NCBI GenBank assembly: GCA_910592205.1
Contig: CAJVPJ010000657.1
Span: 1-19,645, forward strand
Length of the DNA stretch: 19,645 nucleotides
Direction: 5' to 3'
Source of the DNA: Paraglomus occultum
Taxonomy: Eukaryota; Glomeromycota; Glomeromycetes; Paraglomerales; Paraglomeraceae
Position numbers and translations under genes: made by a program. The notes under the pieces were generated by a model, which was given only the letters and a program-made list of their open reading frames with translations, had not been told where the DNA came from and did no database searches. Of the stretch, positions 10,639 through 19,645 are shown piece by piece; position 1 is the first letter of the stretch; every line of letters begins with the position of its first letter.

Positions 10639-10700
10639 ATGCGTGTTTATTCTATGCAACCATACTGCGAATGCAGACATTTTTGTGGATTAAACACAAG
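10639..10700 (+). other. Candidate first exon with a strong splice donor
   Basis: ATG at 10639 opens 62 bases (MRVYSMQPYCECRHFCGLNT) that run exactly into GTGAGTATC, a near-ideal donor at 10701. A possible acceptor (AAAACAG) ends at 10776, but the joined frame soon meets a stop. The Cys/His spacing (C-x-C-x2-H-x2-C) is suggestive only. It may be an isolated coincidence. Confidence 0.15.
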
Positions 10701-11054
10701 GTGAGTATCTTGATTATCTTGATACGGATCATGGAAGAGCCACAAATGTAAATAAAAAAAAAGATTGAAAAAACAGAAGCACCAGAGAAATTGCGCAGCA
10801 TAAGAAAACCCAATATATATGAACCAAAGAGACCAGAGCATAGCACATAAATTTCACAGCACGCTATCTGAGAATTTTTGTTGCTCCATGATAGAAGAAA
10901 ATGAAAAAACCGATGACGCTTAGAACGGGTAACTTTGTTCCTGATGATAAAATAGGGGCGATTTACAGTTTCATATGTAAGCTTGAGAAAAAATTTTACC
11001 AGCATGCATTCTAGCATATGATATAAGTAACCTAACCATTAAGGCCGATCTTTG

Positions 11055-11437
11055 TTACTGAAAAAAAAAAATAAATAAATTACTATCATCCCTCTTTGCA
11101 TCGATATCGAGTATGTTACAGTCAGTTCTAATCAGTTGTCTCAATCCCCCCCAAGTTTCGGCGTTCTTTTTGTGCACAAACCTAAATTGGGGAATATCCT
11201 GACTCGGAATCATGTAATCAGTCGAATTGACATCAATGGTTTTTGAAAGAATAAGCGCATCAACGTGCATATTGTATGTGAATTAATTGATTGACATCTT
11301 TCGAATAAACATACAGGTAAGCTAACAACCTCGACAAAAGCTCTAATAACGGAAATAAGCAATCTCAATAACGTACCCATACCGTTACCCCCGCTTGTTG
11401 TTCGCAATTTATATGTCATGTTCTTTGATTTAGCCAA
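11055..11437 (-). other. Candidate minus-strand coding segment
   Basis: Two minus frames look more protein-like than the surrounding DNA. One starts at ATG 11437 and reads MAKSKNMTYKLRTTSGGNGM before a GTACGT donor at 11376. The other, 11270 to 11055, contains DIPQFRFVHKKNAETWGGLR and ends at a polypyrimidine-CAG acceptor-like sequence. The splice phases I tried do not join them into one frame. I do not recognise the product. It may be an undetected gene, a fragment or chance. Confidence 0.25.
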
Positions 11438-12442
11438 TGACCTTATGTCATTAAGTATTCTCTACGGAGAATCAGTGAAAATCTGCATAAAACAGGTACG
11501 TAAATACGAGTTCTCGTTAAAACATCAATGGTCGATCACAACAACCCTCGGGTAAAAAGAATACACAACTTCCTTGCGCCCTTACATTTCAAGATAAATG
11601 ATGTAATATGCTATAAGAATAATGGAGGTCGTTGTTTGGCTGTGCTAAGTGCCCCTCCTTGGTCGAACATGCTGTCATTGTGCATGTGCAATAATAGTCG
11701 ATACCTTGATTATCACTGAACATATGATTGGCCGATCACAGGATAGATAATGTAGGAAACTTTGTGTCACTTGACTATGCAATTGTGGGAACTCTAAGAG
11801 CTGACTGTACGTCAGTTGACGCTTTTGTCTGTTCTGCCTGATATTATCTCAGCCCCGTCATCAAGACTAATTGATATTGACTACTAACGATGGCGTAATC
11901 AGCGTTCCTTATCTGCACTAGTCTTACTAAGAAATGGAGTATTTACAACAATCTCTATAACAGTTCAGTATCGGATTGCTACGGTGCCACAACATCGCCT
12001 ATATACACTGGTCAATCTAGATCAATCCATTTTGGTTCGTGCGCTTTGATAATGGTGAATATATAAAAAAAAATTAAATCTATATTGTAAATTTTATATA
12101 TTAAAGTTTTACTATCAATATTATCTTTTGCATGTAGTATATCTATATATAAGACTATAATTTCTCTCCTCGTAGCAAAAGCATCGGGATTATTGTTATG
12201 TCTCTACTCGGAACGACTGATCCAATTCCTAAGATCCAGTCCCTACTCCCCTTTTACGGAAATTAACGAAAGATAAACCATCGCTCGTTTACGCAACATA
12301 TGTTTTAGTAAATTATATAAACTTGACCAAGTTAAATTTAAAATCAACTCTAATCCAATCGTTACTCACGCATCAAACTCTTTTCTCCAACGTTTGATTT
12401 CAAAGACACTTGCCTATAATTCTCACTTAAAAAACCCCCCTC
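11438..12442. other. Upstream region of the Myb gene
   Basis: No convincing coding sequence lies in this kilobase. A TATA-like ATATATAAAAAAAAA sits at 12058-12072, about 370 bases before the chosen start codon. Whether it is the core promoter cannot be told from sequence, because the transcription start and any 5'-UTR intron are unknown. Confidence 0.35.
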
Positions 12443-14889
12443 ATGTCCATACATAACAATATATTTGTCGATATTCTTCCAGGTAAAACCTTCTCGCCAA
12501 GATAAAGCATTTCAGTTGGTCGTTCTTCACATTTAGTGGAAAACCTGTATCCGGTGCATGACTGACTCGGTAGACATACTGTGTTTCTTTTCAGTAGGCC
12601 CTCCAAACTCGTCTACCTCTCCAATTACTCCAACGGATGGTCATTTTGATGTTCACTCGAACAATCTTGCTTTTAAGAATATTCATTCAAACAACCTTTC
12701 CAACATGGAGGCTACTTACCCCACTTCGAATAATCAGTCCGTTGGTTCTGTCTATAATCCACAAATTGCAGATATTGGGATACCGCTCAATTATCCGTAC
12801 CTAATGAATAATAACTACGGTTTATATCAAGTATGTCTTAAGAATAACGTCATTATACTTGCGCATTTTTTAATCTTTATTCACGTCCTCGTCCAATATT
12901 CTCTCTTTGATCGCCGATGTCTCTGATCCTATTACCCATGAATGGCATTGTTTCGTCATCTTTCGATGGTACTACTGTACTTTGTTACTCTCGCCTGCAG
13001 GTGCCAAATCAAAGTTTGGAGAGAAATGATGTAAGTATGATAACACACATATGTTCATTCATAATATAGTCAAAATACCTGTGCGAAAGGCATTTTCTAA
13101 TTCGTTTCGTTACAATACAGTTAGTGCAACCAATTTTCGTACCGCAACAATCTTCGGTAAGGACATTTATGCCCAAATTATATTCGCGATTTATACTCAT
13201 GAGTCACCTCACCCAATTTACCGTTCTATGTGCAGTTGCCCGAAGGAGATTGTTCGCTGATGTCAAGATCTGCAGCAGAAAACACGCAAACAATGGTATG
13301 TATAAGTAGTAATAAACTCCGCGTCGCTCTTACTAGTATCGAATGACTCACCAACGATTCTGTCCGTTTCAGCTTGATTGTTCGAGTAATTGGCAGGTAA
13401 GCAGCGAATTGTCTAGAAATTCTTTATCTCATGTATATTTCCTCATCCGATAACGTATTCCCGAATGCTGTCTTACAGATGGAAACGAAGGACGATGTCT
13501 ATCAACTTCGTTTCATACCCGATGATGTAAACAGAATGTCTCAGGCATTCGATCACATGCCACCTTTGGTCGGATATCAAGTAAAATTTGAAGATCTCGG
13601 TACTACAAATGTTTCAATGGTGAGTCAAATTCTCGGTTTTAGCATGCTGATAAGTATTGCATACCGCATATACCTTGCCCGGTTTTAATGGCAGCCTCTT
13701 AAACAGGTGAACGATTACGCAGAACGTGTTGACCAGGATTTCCGTCAGGCGCCGACACCATCATCCGCTGCCTCCCCCGGTCCAGCATCTCCAAATCCAG
13801 TTAGTCAAAAGCCACCCGTATATACCAAATGGACTGAAGAGGAGGACGAATTGCTTAGAGCAGCAATTACTATGTATGGACCGCATAAATGGTCCCTAAT
13901 TGCAGCTCACGTCCCCAATCGCACACCAATGCAATGTTCGACCAGATGGTTGGGCGCATTAAATCCGACAATTCACAAAGGCAGATGGACGCCAGAAGAA
14001 GACGCCGCACTTAAAGAAGCAGTGGCCGAATACATACATGCTCTAGATGCTGATGGAAATCCGCAGCCGATTCCGTGGAACAAAATCGCGACTCGAATCC
14101 CTCATCGGACTGGTATTCAATGTCAAGCAAGGTGGTCGGAAGCACTTGATCCCCGAGTTAGGAAGGGTAAATGGTCGTCAGACGAAGATGACATCCTTAA
14201 AGAGGGCGTCAAGAGGTTCGGTAGATGTTGGATAAGAATTGCAGAAATGATTAACGGAAGGACACAGGTAATGTAATGAAATACTAGTCACGAACGATTT
14301 GGTGTATTCTGCCGACAATCAACTTGGCAAAGCGTTAACCATAATAGGTCCGTCAAATTTGTCGGCGAAAGGACTACACTTCCAGCAAATATTCTTGTAT
14401 ATATAGTTTGCATATTTCCTTGCATGCGCTATTATTCATTTGTAAATCTATTGCATTATTCAAATAAAGCGTCAATGTCGAACACGCTGGGTTCAGATAC
14501 AAAATAAACAAGCGAAACAAGATCGTGATGCACGTACTGGAACCCAAGCTACTTCGATATCATCTTCACCTAAGTCAGAAACTTCGCTTCCTCCACTTAG
14601 TCCGCCGAAGAAAACGCCACCAATACCTTCTACGATATCCTCCGCTTCACCAACGACTTCCAAACTACTTCATTCGAATTTGGTAGACCGATCACAGATC
14701 CAAATCGGAAACGGATTAACACCGACAATGGAAATGTCATTAAACTCTATGCTTAAAGTTCAATCAGTAGGGGCCGGCAGTCCACAAATGGTTAAAAACG
14801 GATTGAATTCTAGGACAGACGACCCTCGCGTAAACACTATACAAAATGGTGATCAACTGTCTATGTTCGTTGATTCATACCCGTATTAG
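12443..14889 (+). CDS. Three-repeat Myb-family DNA-binding protein, nine exons
   Basis: Predicted nuclear transcription regulator of 515 residues. Exons: 12443-12482, 12595-12830, 13001-13030, 13121-13156, 13236-13295, 13373-13396, 13479-13619, 13707-14267 and 14470-14889. All introns are GT-AG; the first is phase 1 and the rest phase 0. An in-frame TAA at 12428-12430 supports ATG 12443. Residues 1-142 are rich in Ser, Asn, Gln and Pro. Residues 143-189 form a conserved-looking block (VYQLRFIPDDVNRM). Myb repeats occupy about 230-275, 281-335 and 342-388, with tryptophans at 231/251/270, 283/313/332 and 345/364/383. Repeat 2 has about 10 extra residues before its second Trp. The recognition helices read NRTPMQCSTRW, HRTGIQCQARW and GRTQRQCRTRW. 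The tail to 515 is Ser/Pro/Thr-rich with a PPKK basic patch. This resembles R1R2R3 Myb or Bas1-like regulators; no orthologue is assigned. The last acceptor (AAAG) is the weakest junction, but RQCRTRW fixes the frame. Confidence 0.85.
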
Positions 14890-15350
14890 TGAATAATATG
14901 CCGACAGTGTCTTTTCAAATGAACTTCCCTGTTTTTCTTTTTCACTTTCTCTGTTCTTTCATATTTTTTTTACTAGGTAGGGACAATTTCTCTCACAAAA
15001 AGCGGAATTAATTGGATGAAACTTTTTTAATATTGTTTAAAAGATGCCAAAGAAATATTATTACCTTTCTCCATTATATCAATAAGACTATGAACAAACT
15101 TAAGTTTTTTTTTTATTCCCGACTACTCTATGTTAACTACCCATTATGACTACCTTTATTACGGAAAGTTTCTATCGCATTCTATTATTCCGTGAAGGAA
15201 ACTCTATTCCTTTGTCGATCCTTCGGAAATGTCGTAACTCTTCGATTATATATTTTTCGGCGTTCGTCTTGTTGATTATTTTCATATCGGACGGTCTACC
15301 GCAGGGTGTCGTGAACTTGATTAACCTTCAGCAATTGAAACTGCTTGTGT
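14890..15350. other. 3' flank of the Myb gene, no gene seen
   Basis: T-rich sequence with poly-T runs follows the stop codon and probably contains the 3' UTR. No AATAAA is obvious directly after the stop; the first clear AATAAA is near 15561. A plus frame from 15146 to 15481 (111 codons, Leu/Phe/Ile-rich) is judged the shadow of a T-poor opposite strand rather than a gene. Confidence 0.4.
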
Positions 15351-15506
15351 TCAGAATATCCGGTGTGCGCTTGATGTTATTCCGATATCGGGCGCCGAGG
15401 CACTTGGTGGATGTCTTTTTGATGCTTTCGAAAATATATCTTCGCTATCGCGAATGTTTCTTTTTCTTCGGAAGTGTTTAACTTCGGCAAGCTTGTCGTT
15501 TTTCAT
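15351..15506 (-). CDS. Small unidentified minus-strand ORF
   Basis: ATG at 15506 opens 51 codons to TGA at 15351: a basic, charged start (MKNDKLAEVKHFRRKRNIRD) and then a Ser/Ala/Pro part (HPPSASAPDIGITSS). It lies convergent to the Myb gene and may be an exon of a longer spliced gene, since a second open minus stretch (RYENNQQDERRKIYNRRV) follows between about 15290 and 15190. No clean splice pair was found to join them. Product unknown. Confidence 0.25.
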   Translation of the reverse strand: MKNDKLAEVKHFRRKRNIRDSEDIFSKASKRHPPSASAPDIGITSSAHRIF

Positions 15507-16733
15507 TTAGTATATACTGTTTCTTTTTATGTCATCCGTTCAAGTGTCTAACAGATTGATAATAAATTCAAAAATATATTTTCTTGAAATGGATTGGGAG
15601 TGAGTTTCTTCTTGGCAAATGGCTCAATGTCGTCAAGTTTAAATATGGGGGGTGGGTGACAAGAGCCTCAGGCCTAACGATGCCCTCGGAACAGTGTACC
15701 GGGCACCTTATATATATAAATTATCGTGTAATTTTGTTTAATGCCACAAAATGTCGTCAATTCATTGTGTAACGTGCCGTTATTAGATAACAAAATAGCA
15801 CGTGCAACTATTATTGTTGATGTAATAATTTTAGCCAAAAATTCTCATGTTGTGACCCGATACGCGCAATTATGTATACGACAATTGACCGGCTAGTATA
15901 TATGTAATATTACATGTGAATAATAAATTTTAAACAGCCAGGTGTGATATATCGCATTCTTTATTGAATAAACGCCACCTTTATCACTGGCGGAATAATA
16001 GACATATTATTCGAACAAATTACACAAATATAGTAAGGTTGGGATACCAATTCTTTCATTATGATTATCGCTTACATATACGCGAAAAAAGTACTTGGAA
16101 TAACGCATGCGCCACGAAATGGTATTATTTATTTTATTTTATGTATAGATTTCACATGCAGACCGTCGCTTTTTTATTTTCATCATCTTTTTTTTTGCAG
16201 ATGCCCTAATCGTCTCAATAATTCCTATTGTCGCAGTAATAATCAGGCGACATGGAACATTGTCTATCTGTATGTGATTGCACATTAACGCTCCTCGGAA
16301 TAATGAAAACTTTTTAACCGTTATCATAGCCGCTTTTCAATACATGAATGTGGAACGTAAATAGCCATCAACCTCCTGCATCTAAAATAGTTTGTGCTAT
16401 CTGATATTGATAGGAATTTTAGAGAAAAAAAAAGGTCGGGCGCCATTCAGAACGCTAGCCGAGAATGTTGTGAAGAAAGACTTGTACTGTAGGATGATTA
16501 TGGCGGTAACAACGATTGATGTATATTCGGTCATAATTTGATTTTTACCGCACTAATACGTTAAATTCAAAAAGTAGTGATAGGGTCCGAATTGTAAAAT
16601 ATGTTAGCCAAATAGACATAAATACAATAGAAACAAAATATATTAGAAATCAATAGAAAATTTCATTGTACATACGTATATATGAACAAACCTTCGGATA
16701 ATTCCGATATCTCCGAAAAATTTTTTTCATCAA
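15507..16733. other. AT-rich non-coding stretch
   Basis: No recognisable gene or RNA. Short plus frames at 15584-15772, 15964-16209 and 16061-16288 have no protein-like features. A polypyrimidine-CAG acceptor-like site ends at 16200, with no matching exon beyond it. Confidence 0.4.
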
Positions 16734-16789
16734 CAAAAAAAAAGAAAGAAAGAAAGAAAGAAGAAAAAAAGAAAAAAAGAAAAAAAGAT
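16734..16789. repeat. Polypurine GAAA / GA(7) tract
   Basis: About 56 bases of pure A and G: a run of A, tandem GAAA units, then three GAAAAAAA-type units. It is an imperfect microsatellite with a strong purine strand bias, the type of sequence that can slip or form a triplex. No functional role is implied. Confidence 0.85.
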
Positions 16790-18271
16790 AAGCGAACGAA
16801 AGCTATGGACTAGACAAGTAACATCTCGCCCCCACAGGATAATCTCGTTTACGAAATCTTGCAATTACTGTTGGTTCGATTAATGTTATCGTTTGGAATG
16901 TGCATAACAGCATGCCTATTAACGATTGAGATTTGCCGATTTTCAGTGGCTTGGATTGCCTGCTTCTTTCTTCGTAGAATGCCTTTCTTTCTAATACACA
17001 TGCAAGCTCGGTCCAAACTATGCATGACCGACTATCGAGTTTGCATGTGTATAAGCAGTAAAAATATCCGCTTTGTCATTGACGGATAGACAACGAGGTT
17101 TATGACCGGCCACGAATGGGCTTGGCGATGTTTGTATTGTTAGTGTTACATTATAATTAAGTCTTAAAAGGTATGCACGCGTATTACCCTCATGCATGCA
17201 GATTTTGTTGATAAAGAAAGTAAAGTCAGATAATACCAAAACACTGATATTATTGGTCTTCATACTTAGTTAGACACTACGTCAAGCCGCAGTATTTGAC
17301 TCCAGTTCGGTGTCTTTCTTCTTGTTACTTTTGTGGACTGCGCCGAATATTATTCTATCATTCAAAATTACGAGTTCCCAACAATGATAGACATTTCTAC
17401 AGCAGGCTTTTGTCACGGTTGCCAGGCTGCATGCGTGAGGTCTTCGCAACAGTGTTGTGGTGTGAATAAAAATTATGTGTAATACATTGTGAGAATATGG
17501 ATTTTGTGATACCCTACCTGTAACTGGCGTCTAATCGGTTTTGGTCTAGTGACTATCAATAATGGAATAACAAAATTCGTTGTTTACGTGTGGATGCATA
17601 GAATACATACAAATATGGTAATATTCGGCAGATTCATTGTTACACATTATAATAACAGATAAAGTGATAATTGCAAAATACAAAATTTAAAACCCTCAAT
17701 CCATTTAGGATAAGTCGGTACTGTGCGCTTGTTTACCACGTCTGTAATGTGTCCAAATAAGAGAAGACGAAGAAAAAAATTATTTATCAGATATTTATTT
17801 CTAACAAGCAAGAATATTAAAATAGAGTACCATTCGTCCAAGTCTCCGAGTCGCAAACAATCCACTACAAATAGGTTTGTTGTTCTATTACGCACGAATG
17901 TTTATCTAACTTAATTATGACAACATTGTTGATGGTAACACACGGAGACCTCGCTTTATGCGTTGAGAACCCGATCCATCCCTTATTATCACAATTATAA
18001 GCATTATTATTATATTAATTTATATTTAAAACCATAATACGTGAATTGTATTTTGATATATAATATTAGCATGTAATATATACATACTTACTCTATGTTC
18101 TGGCTCAATCTGCAATGAACATGAATTAAAGTTTATTGCGTATAAATTTATGCTGAAATGGCGTCATATATCACGTTAGGCTCCAAGTTTCGTACAGACC
18201 TTTTCCAAGCAATAATAAAGCAATATATGATAAAACTTTAACACGACTGGAATGGTGGTGGGTGACGCTGA
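16790..18271. other. Non-coding stretch, stop-poor on both strands in part
   Basis: Between 16850 and 17100 several frames on both strands stay open for 50-80 codons at once (for example plus 16859-17089, minus 17263-17018), which argues for low stop density rather than one gene. Around 18000-18080 the DNA is almost pure A/T. No RNA gene was recognised. Confidence 0.4.
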
Positions 18272-18596
18272 CTATTGCACGTTGTTCATTCGCTTGAAGA
18301 TTTTCTCGATGACAATCGGTTTACGCTTATTCTGCTTGTTCTTTGCCCTTCGCTATTCTCCGACTTTCCTTGCCCTCCTCCTATTTTCTGACTTCTTGCT
18401 GCTCTTTCCAAGTAAAACTGTCGTATCTTGCATTTTCTCAGGTTCGGGGACAGTGAATTGAGCTTTCGGTTTTTTTATCGAGTCCCTGAATTGAAGGTCA
18501 ATCTTCTTGATCTAACGTCCGAATCTATTCGTACCATTTTTTGTACCAACTGTGAATCGTTAACGTCTCTAATCTTCTTCTTAAATATCATTCGAA
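18272..18596 (-). other. Purine-rich minus strand, possible basic-protein exons
   Basis: One minus frame reads IKKIDLQFRDSIKKPKAQFT from 18511, continues VPEPEKMQDTTVLLGKSSKK, meets TAG at 18353-18355, then stays open in the same frame for 26 codons (NKQNKRKPIVIEKIFKRMNN). A second minus frame from an ATG near 18590 reads MIFKKKIRDVNDSQLVQKMV. A weak donor (GTTAAC) and an acceptor (GTTAG before 18511) would join them in phase as a 53-nt intron. A CTAAC branch-like site and TTTAG lie just upstream. The strand is T-poor, which alone keeps frames open, so this may not be a gene. No family recognised. Confidence 0.25.
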
Positions 18597-19526
18597 CTAA
18601 ATGATTGTGATTACAACGTTAGCTGGCTTAACAGATTGTATCCAACATCCTACCTTCAAATCTCTCATATGTATTTCTCTCAAATTATTCTGAAAAATGA
18701 AATCTCATACGAACACTGTCAAATCAACGGGACGTAGAGAAACGCAATAATAAAGGGAGAAATATCCGGACGAATTATGCTTCATCATATCTTGAATAAA
18801 AATCTTATATGTGATCAACGCTGTATTGATTGTGATTAAGTCCGACATACCACGTCATCTCATTTATCACTCTGTGATGGTAGAGAATTAAATTTAAAGT
18901 ATCCGTCGATCACAGTGCATTATATGGCAAAATCAGGCTGAATATTAGACGGTAACCATAACCATAACAATGAACATTCGCATCTTATCGGCGACGGAAG
19001 ACAGAACGTTAAAAGATGTCATTATATTGAGAAAGTAAGGCATAAACATTTACCTTGAGTGAACTTTTTAATCATGAGATTGTTCACATCTTTTGCATTT
19101 CTTGAAAGTAAATCAATCCATCTTGAAAACGCTTCTCCATCCAGCGAAATGTTGTATCTTATTGCGCATAAATACCGTTACTGCGTAATATTGCAGGGAA
19201 AAAAAAAAGAAAGGAGAGAAAAACAAAAATTATCGACAAAGATAAAACATCTTAATCTTTTGAGCGGTTGTTCGCAGTCAAAGTTCAACTTTTCTTAGTT
19301 TCCCTAATAATAAGCACGAACAGGAAAGGCACTGAACGTAATACGACTTACCCTTGATCCAAATAACCGGTGATGTGGTATTGGAGCTGCGGGATGCGAC
19401 AACAGGGTTTCGCTGTCTGTCAACAATAATCAACGAATTTAATTGTGATTTCTTCCGAAATCTCACATGTCAATTTTAGCCAGCTCTCCCGACGCATTGT
19501 TTCTATAAAAATTGTACCCCCGGATG
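18597..19526. other. AT-rich non-coding stretch before the second MITE copy
   Basis: A 36-nt minus open block (NNLREIHMRDLK, about 18653-18688) sits between a TTTTTCAG acceptor-like site and a GTAGGA donor-like site. It could be a microexon linked to the 18272-18596 region, but the phases tried run into a stop. Otherwise nothing is recognised; the frames at 19059-19298 and 19466-19278 look random. Confidence 0.35.
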
Positions 19527-19645
19527 GGGAGACGATCATAACGCCGAAAATCATTTCACCGACGTAAGATTTCACCGACAATCATTTCGCCGACAATCAT
19601 TTCGCCGACAACACTACCAAAAAAGGATAATTTCGAAATAATGTT
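19527..19645. mobile_element. Second copy of the inverted-repeat element, cut by window end
   Basis: From GGGAGACGATCATAACGCCG onward this matches the reverse complement of the right half of the 5277-5506 element, including an identical 41-base core (19605-19645 against 5354-5394). It is in the opposite orientation. It has two 15-bp units where the first copy has four before the core (one ACAATCATTTCACCG plus three AAAATCATTTCGCCG units). The 9 bases before it, CCCCGGATG (19518-19526), are the expected target duplication. The partner lies beyond the window. Confidence 0.8.

Noticed and set aside
10652-11017. 121-codon hydrophobic minus ORF with apparent membrane segments
   Set aside because: Phe/Ile/Leu richness follows from A-rich sequence on the plus strand; there is no conserved motif, and plus frames there are equally open.
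15146-15481. 111-codon plus ORF, Leu/Phe-rich
   Set aside because: It lies opposite a T-poor strand with basic, more protein-like frames; likely an antisense shadow or 3' flank.
16859-17263. Overlapping long frames on both strands
   Set aside because: At least four frames are open at once, which shows local lack of stops rather than a specific gene.
18252-18461. 69-codon plus ORF resembling a membrane protein
   Set aside because: Composition is the complement of a Lys/Arg-rich minus frame; no signal or family motif.
1-19645. tRNA, rRNA, CRISPR array, bacterial operon or ribosome-binding signals
   Set aside because: No cloverleaf with A and B boxes, no spaced direct repeats and no polycistronic layout; spliced genes indicate a eukaryote.

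Overview
The window looks like AT-rich nuclear DNA from a fungus, most likely an arbuscular-mycorrhizal (Glomeromycotina) species. This rests on three things: short spliceosomal introns (73-202 nt); a fungal-type three-repeat Myb gene; and eroded copies of gene families that, from memory, are highly multiplied in those fungi. The best marker is a kinase N-terminus with the motifs WTSNN..LDEFI and WIPFD at about 470-600 on the minus strand. No database could be searched, so the taxonomic assignment is inference.

Layout. Positions 1-3300 (minus strand) are a graveyard of broken multicopy genes: an unidentified fragment (1-274), a kinase N-terminal remnant (398-665), a repeat-family ORF with two in-frame TGA codons (about 660-1598), and a second broken gene with a possible restriction-endonuclease-like (D...QVK) motif (1912-3290). 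Positions 3540-4704 (plus) hold a decayed Tc1/mariner-type transposase. It keeps an intact-looking intron, two N-terminal HTH segments, the first Asp, the second Asp and the final Glu (37 residues between the last two) and its C-terminus. A nonsense codon and a rearranged middle have killed it. Positions 5277-5506 are a small non-autonomous inverted-repeat element with a 9-bp target duplication. A second copy in opposite orientation starts at 19527 and runs off the window.

Positions 5516-12442 are about 6.9 kb in which I see no convincing gene, only a few short exon-like pieces. Positions 12443-14889 hold the one apparently intact gene: a nine-exon model for a 515-residue protein with three Myb repeats. 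It includes four consecutive in-frame microexons (30, 36, 60 and 24 nt). The rest, to 19526, is AT-rich non-coding DNA with a polypurine tract and two purine-rich minus-strand stretches that could hide exons.

The genes do not form a pathway. This is one regulatory gene next to repeat-rich DNA. The most novel items are the 9-bp-duplication element with variable 15-bp units and the microexon cassette of the Myb gene.
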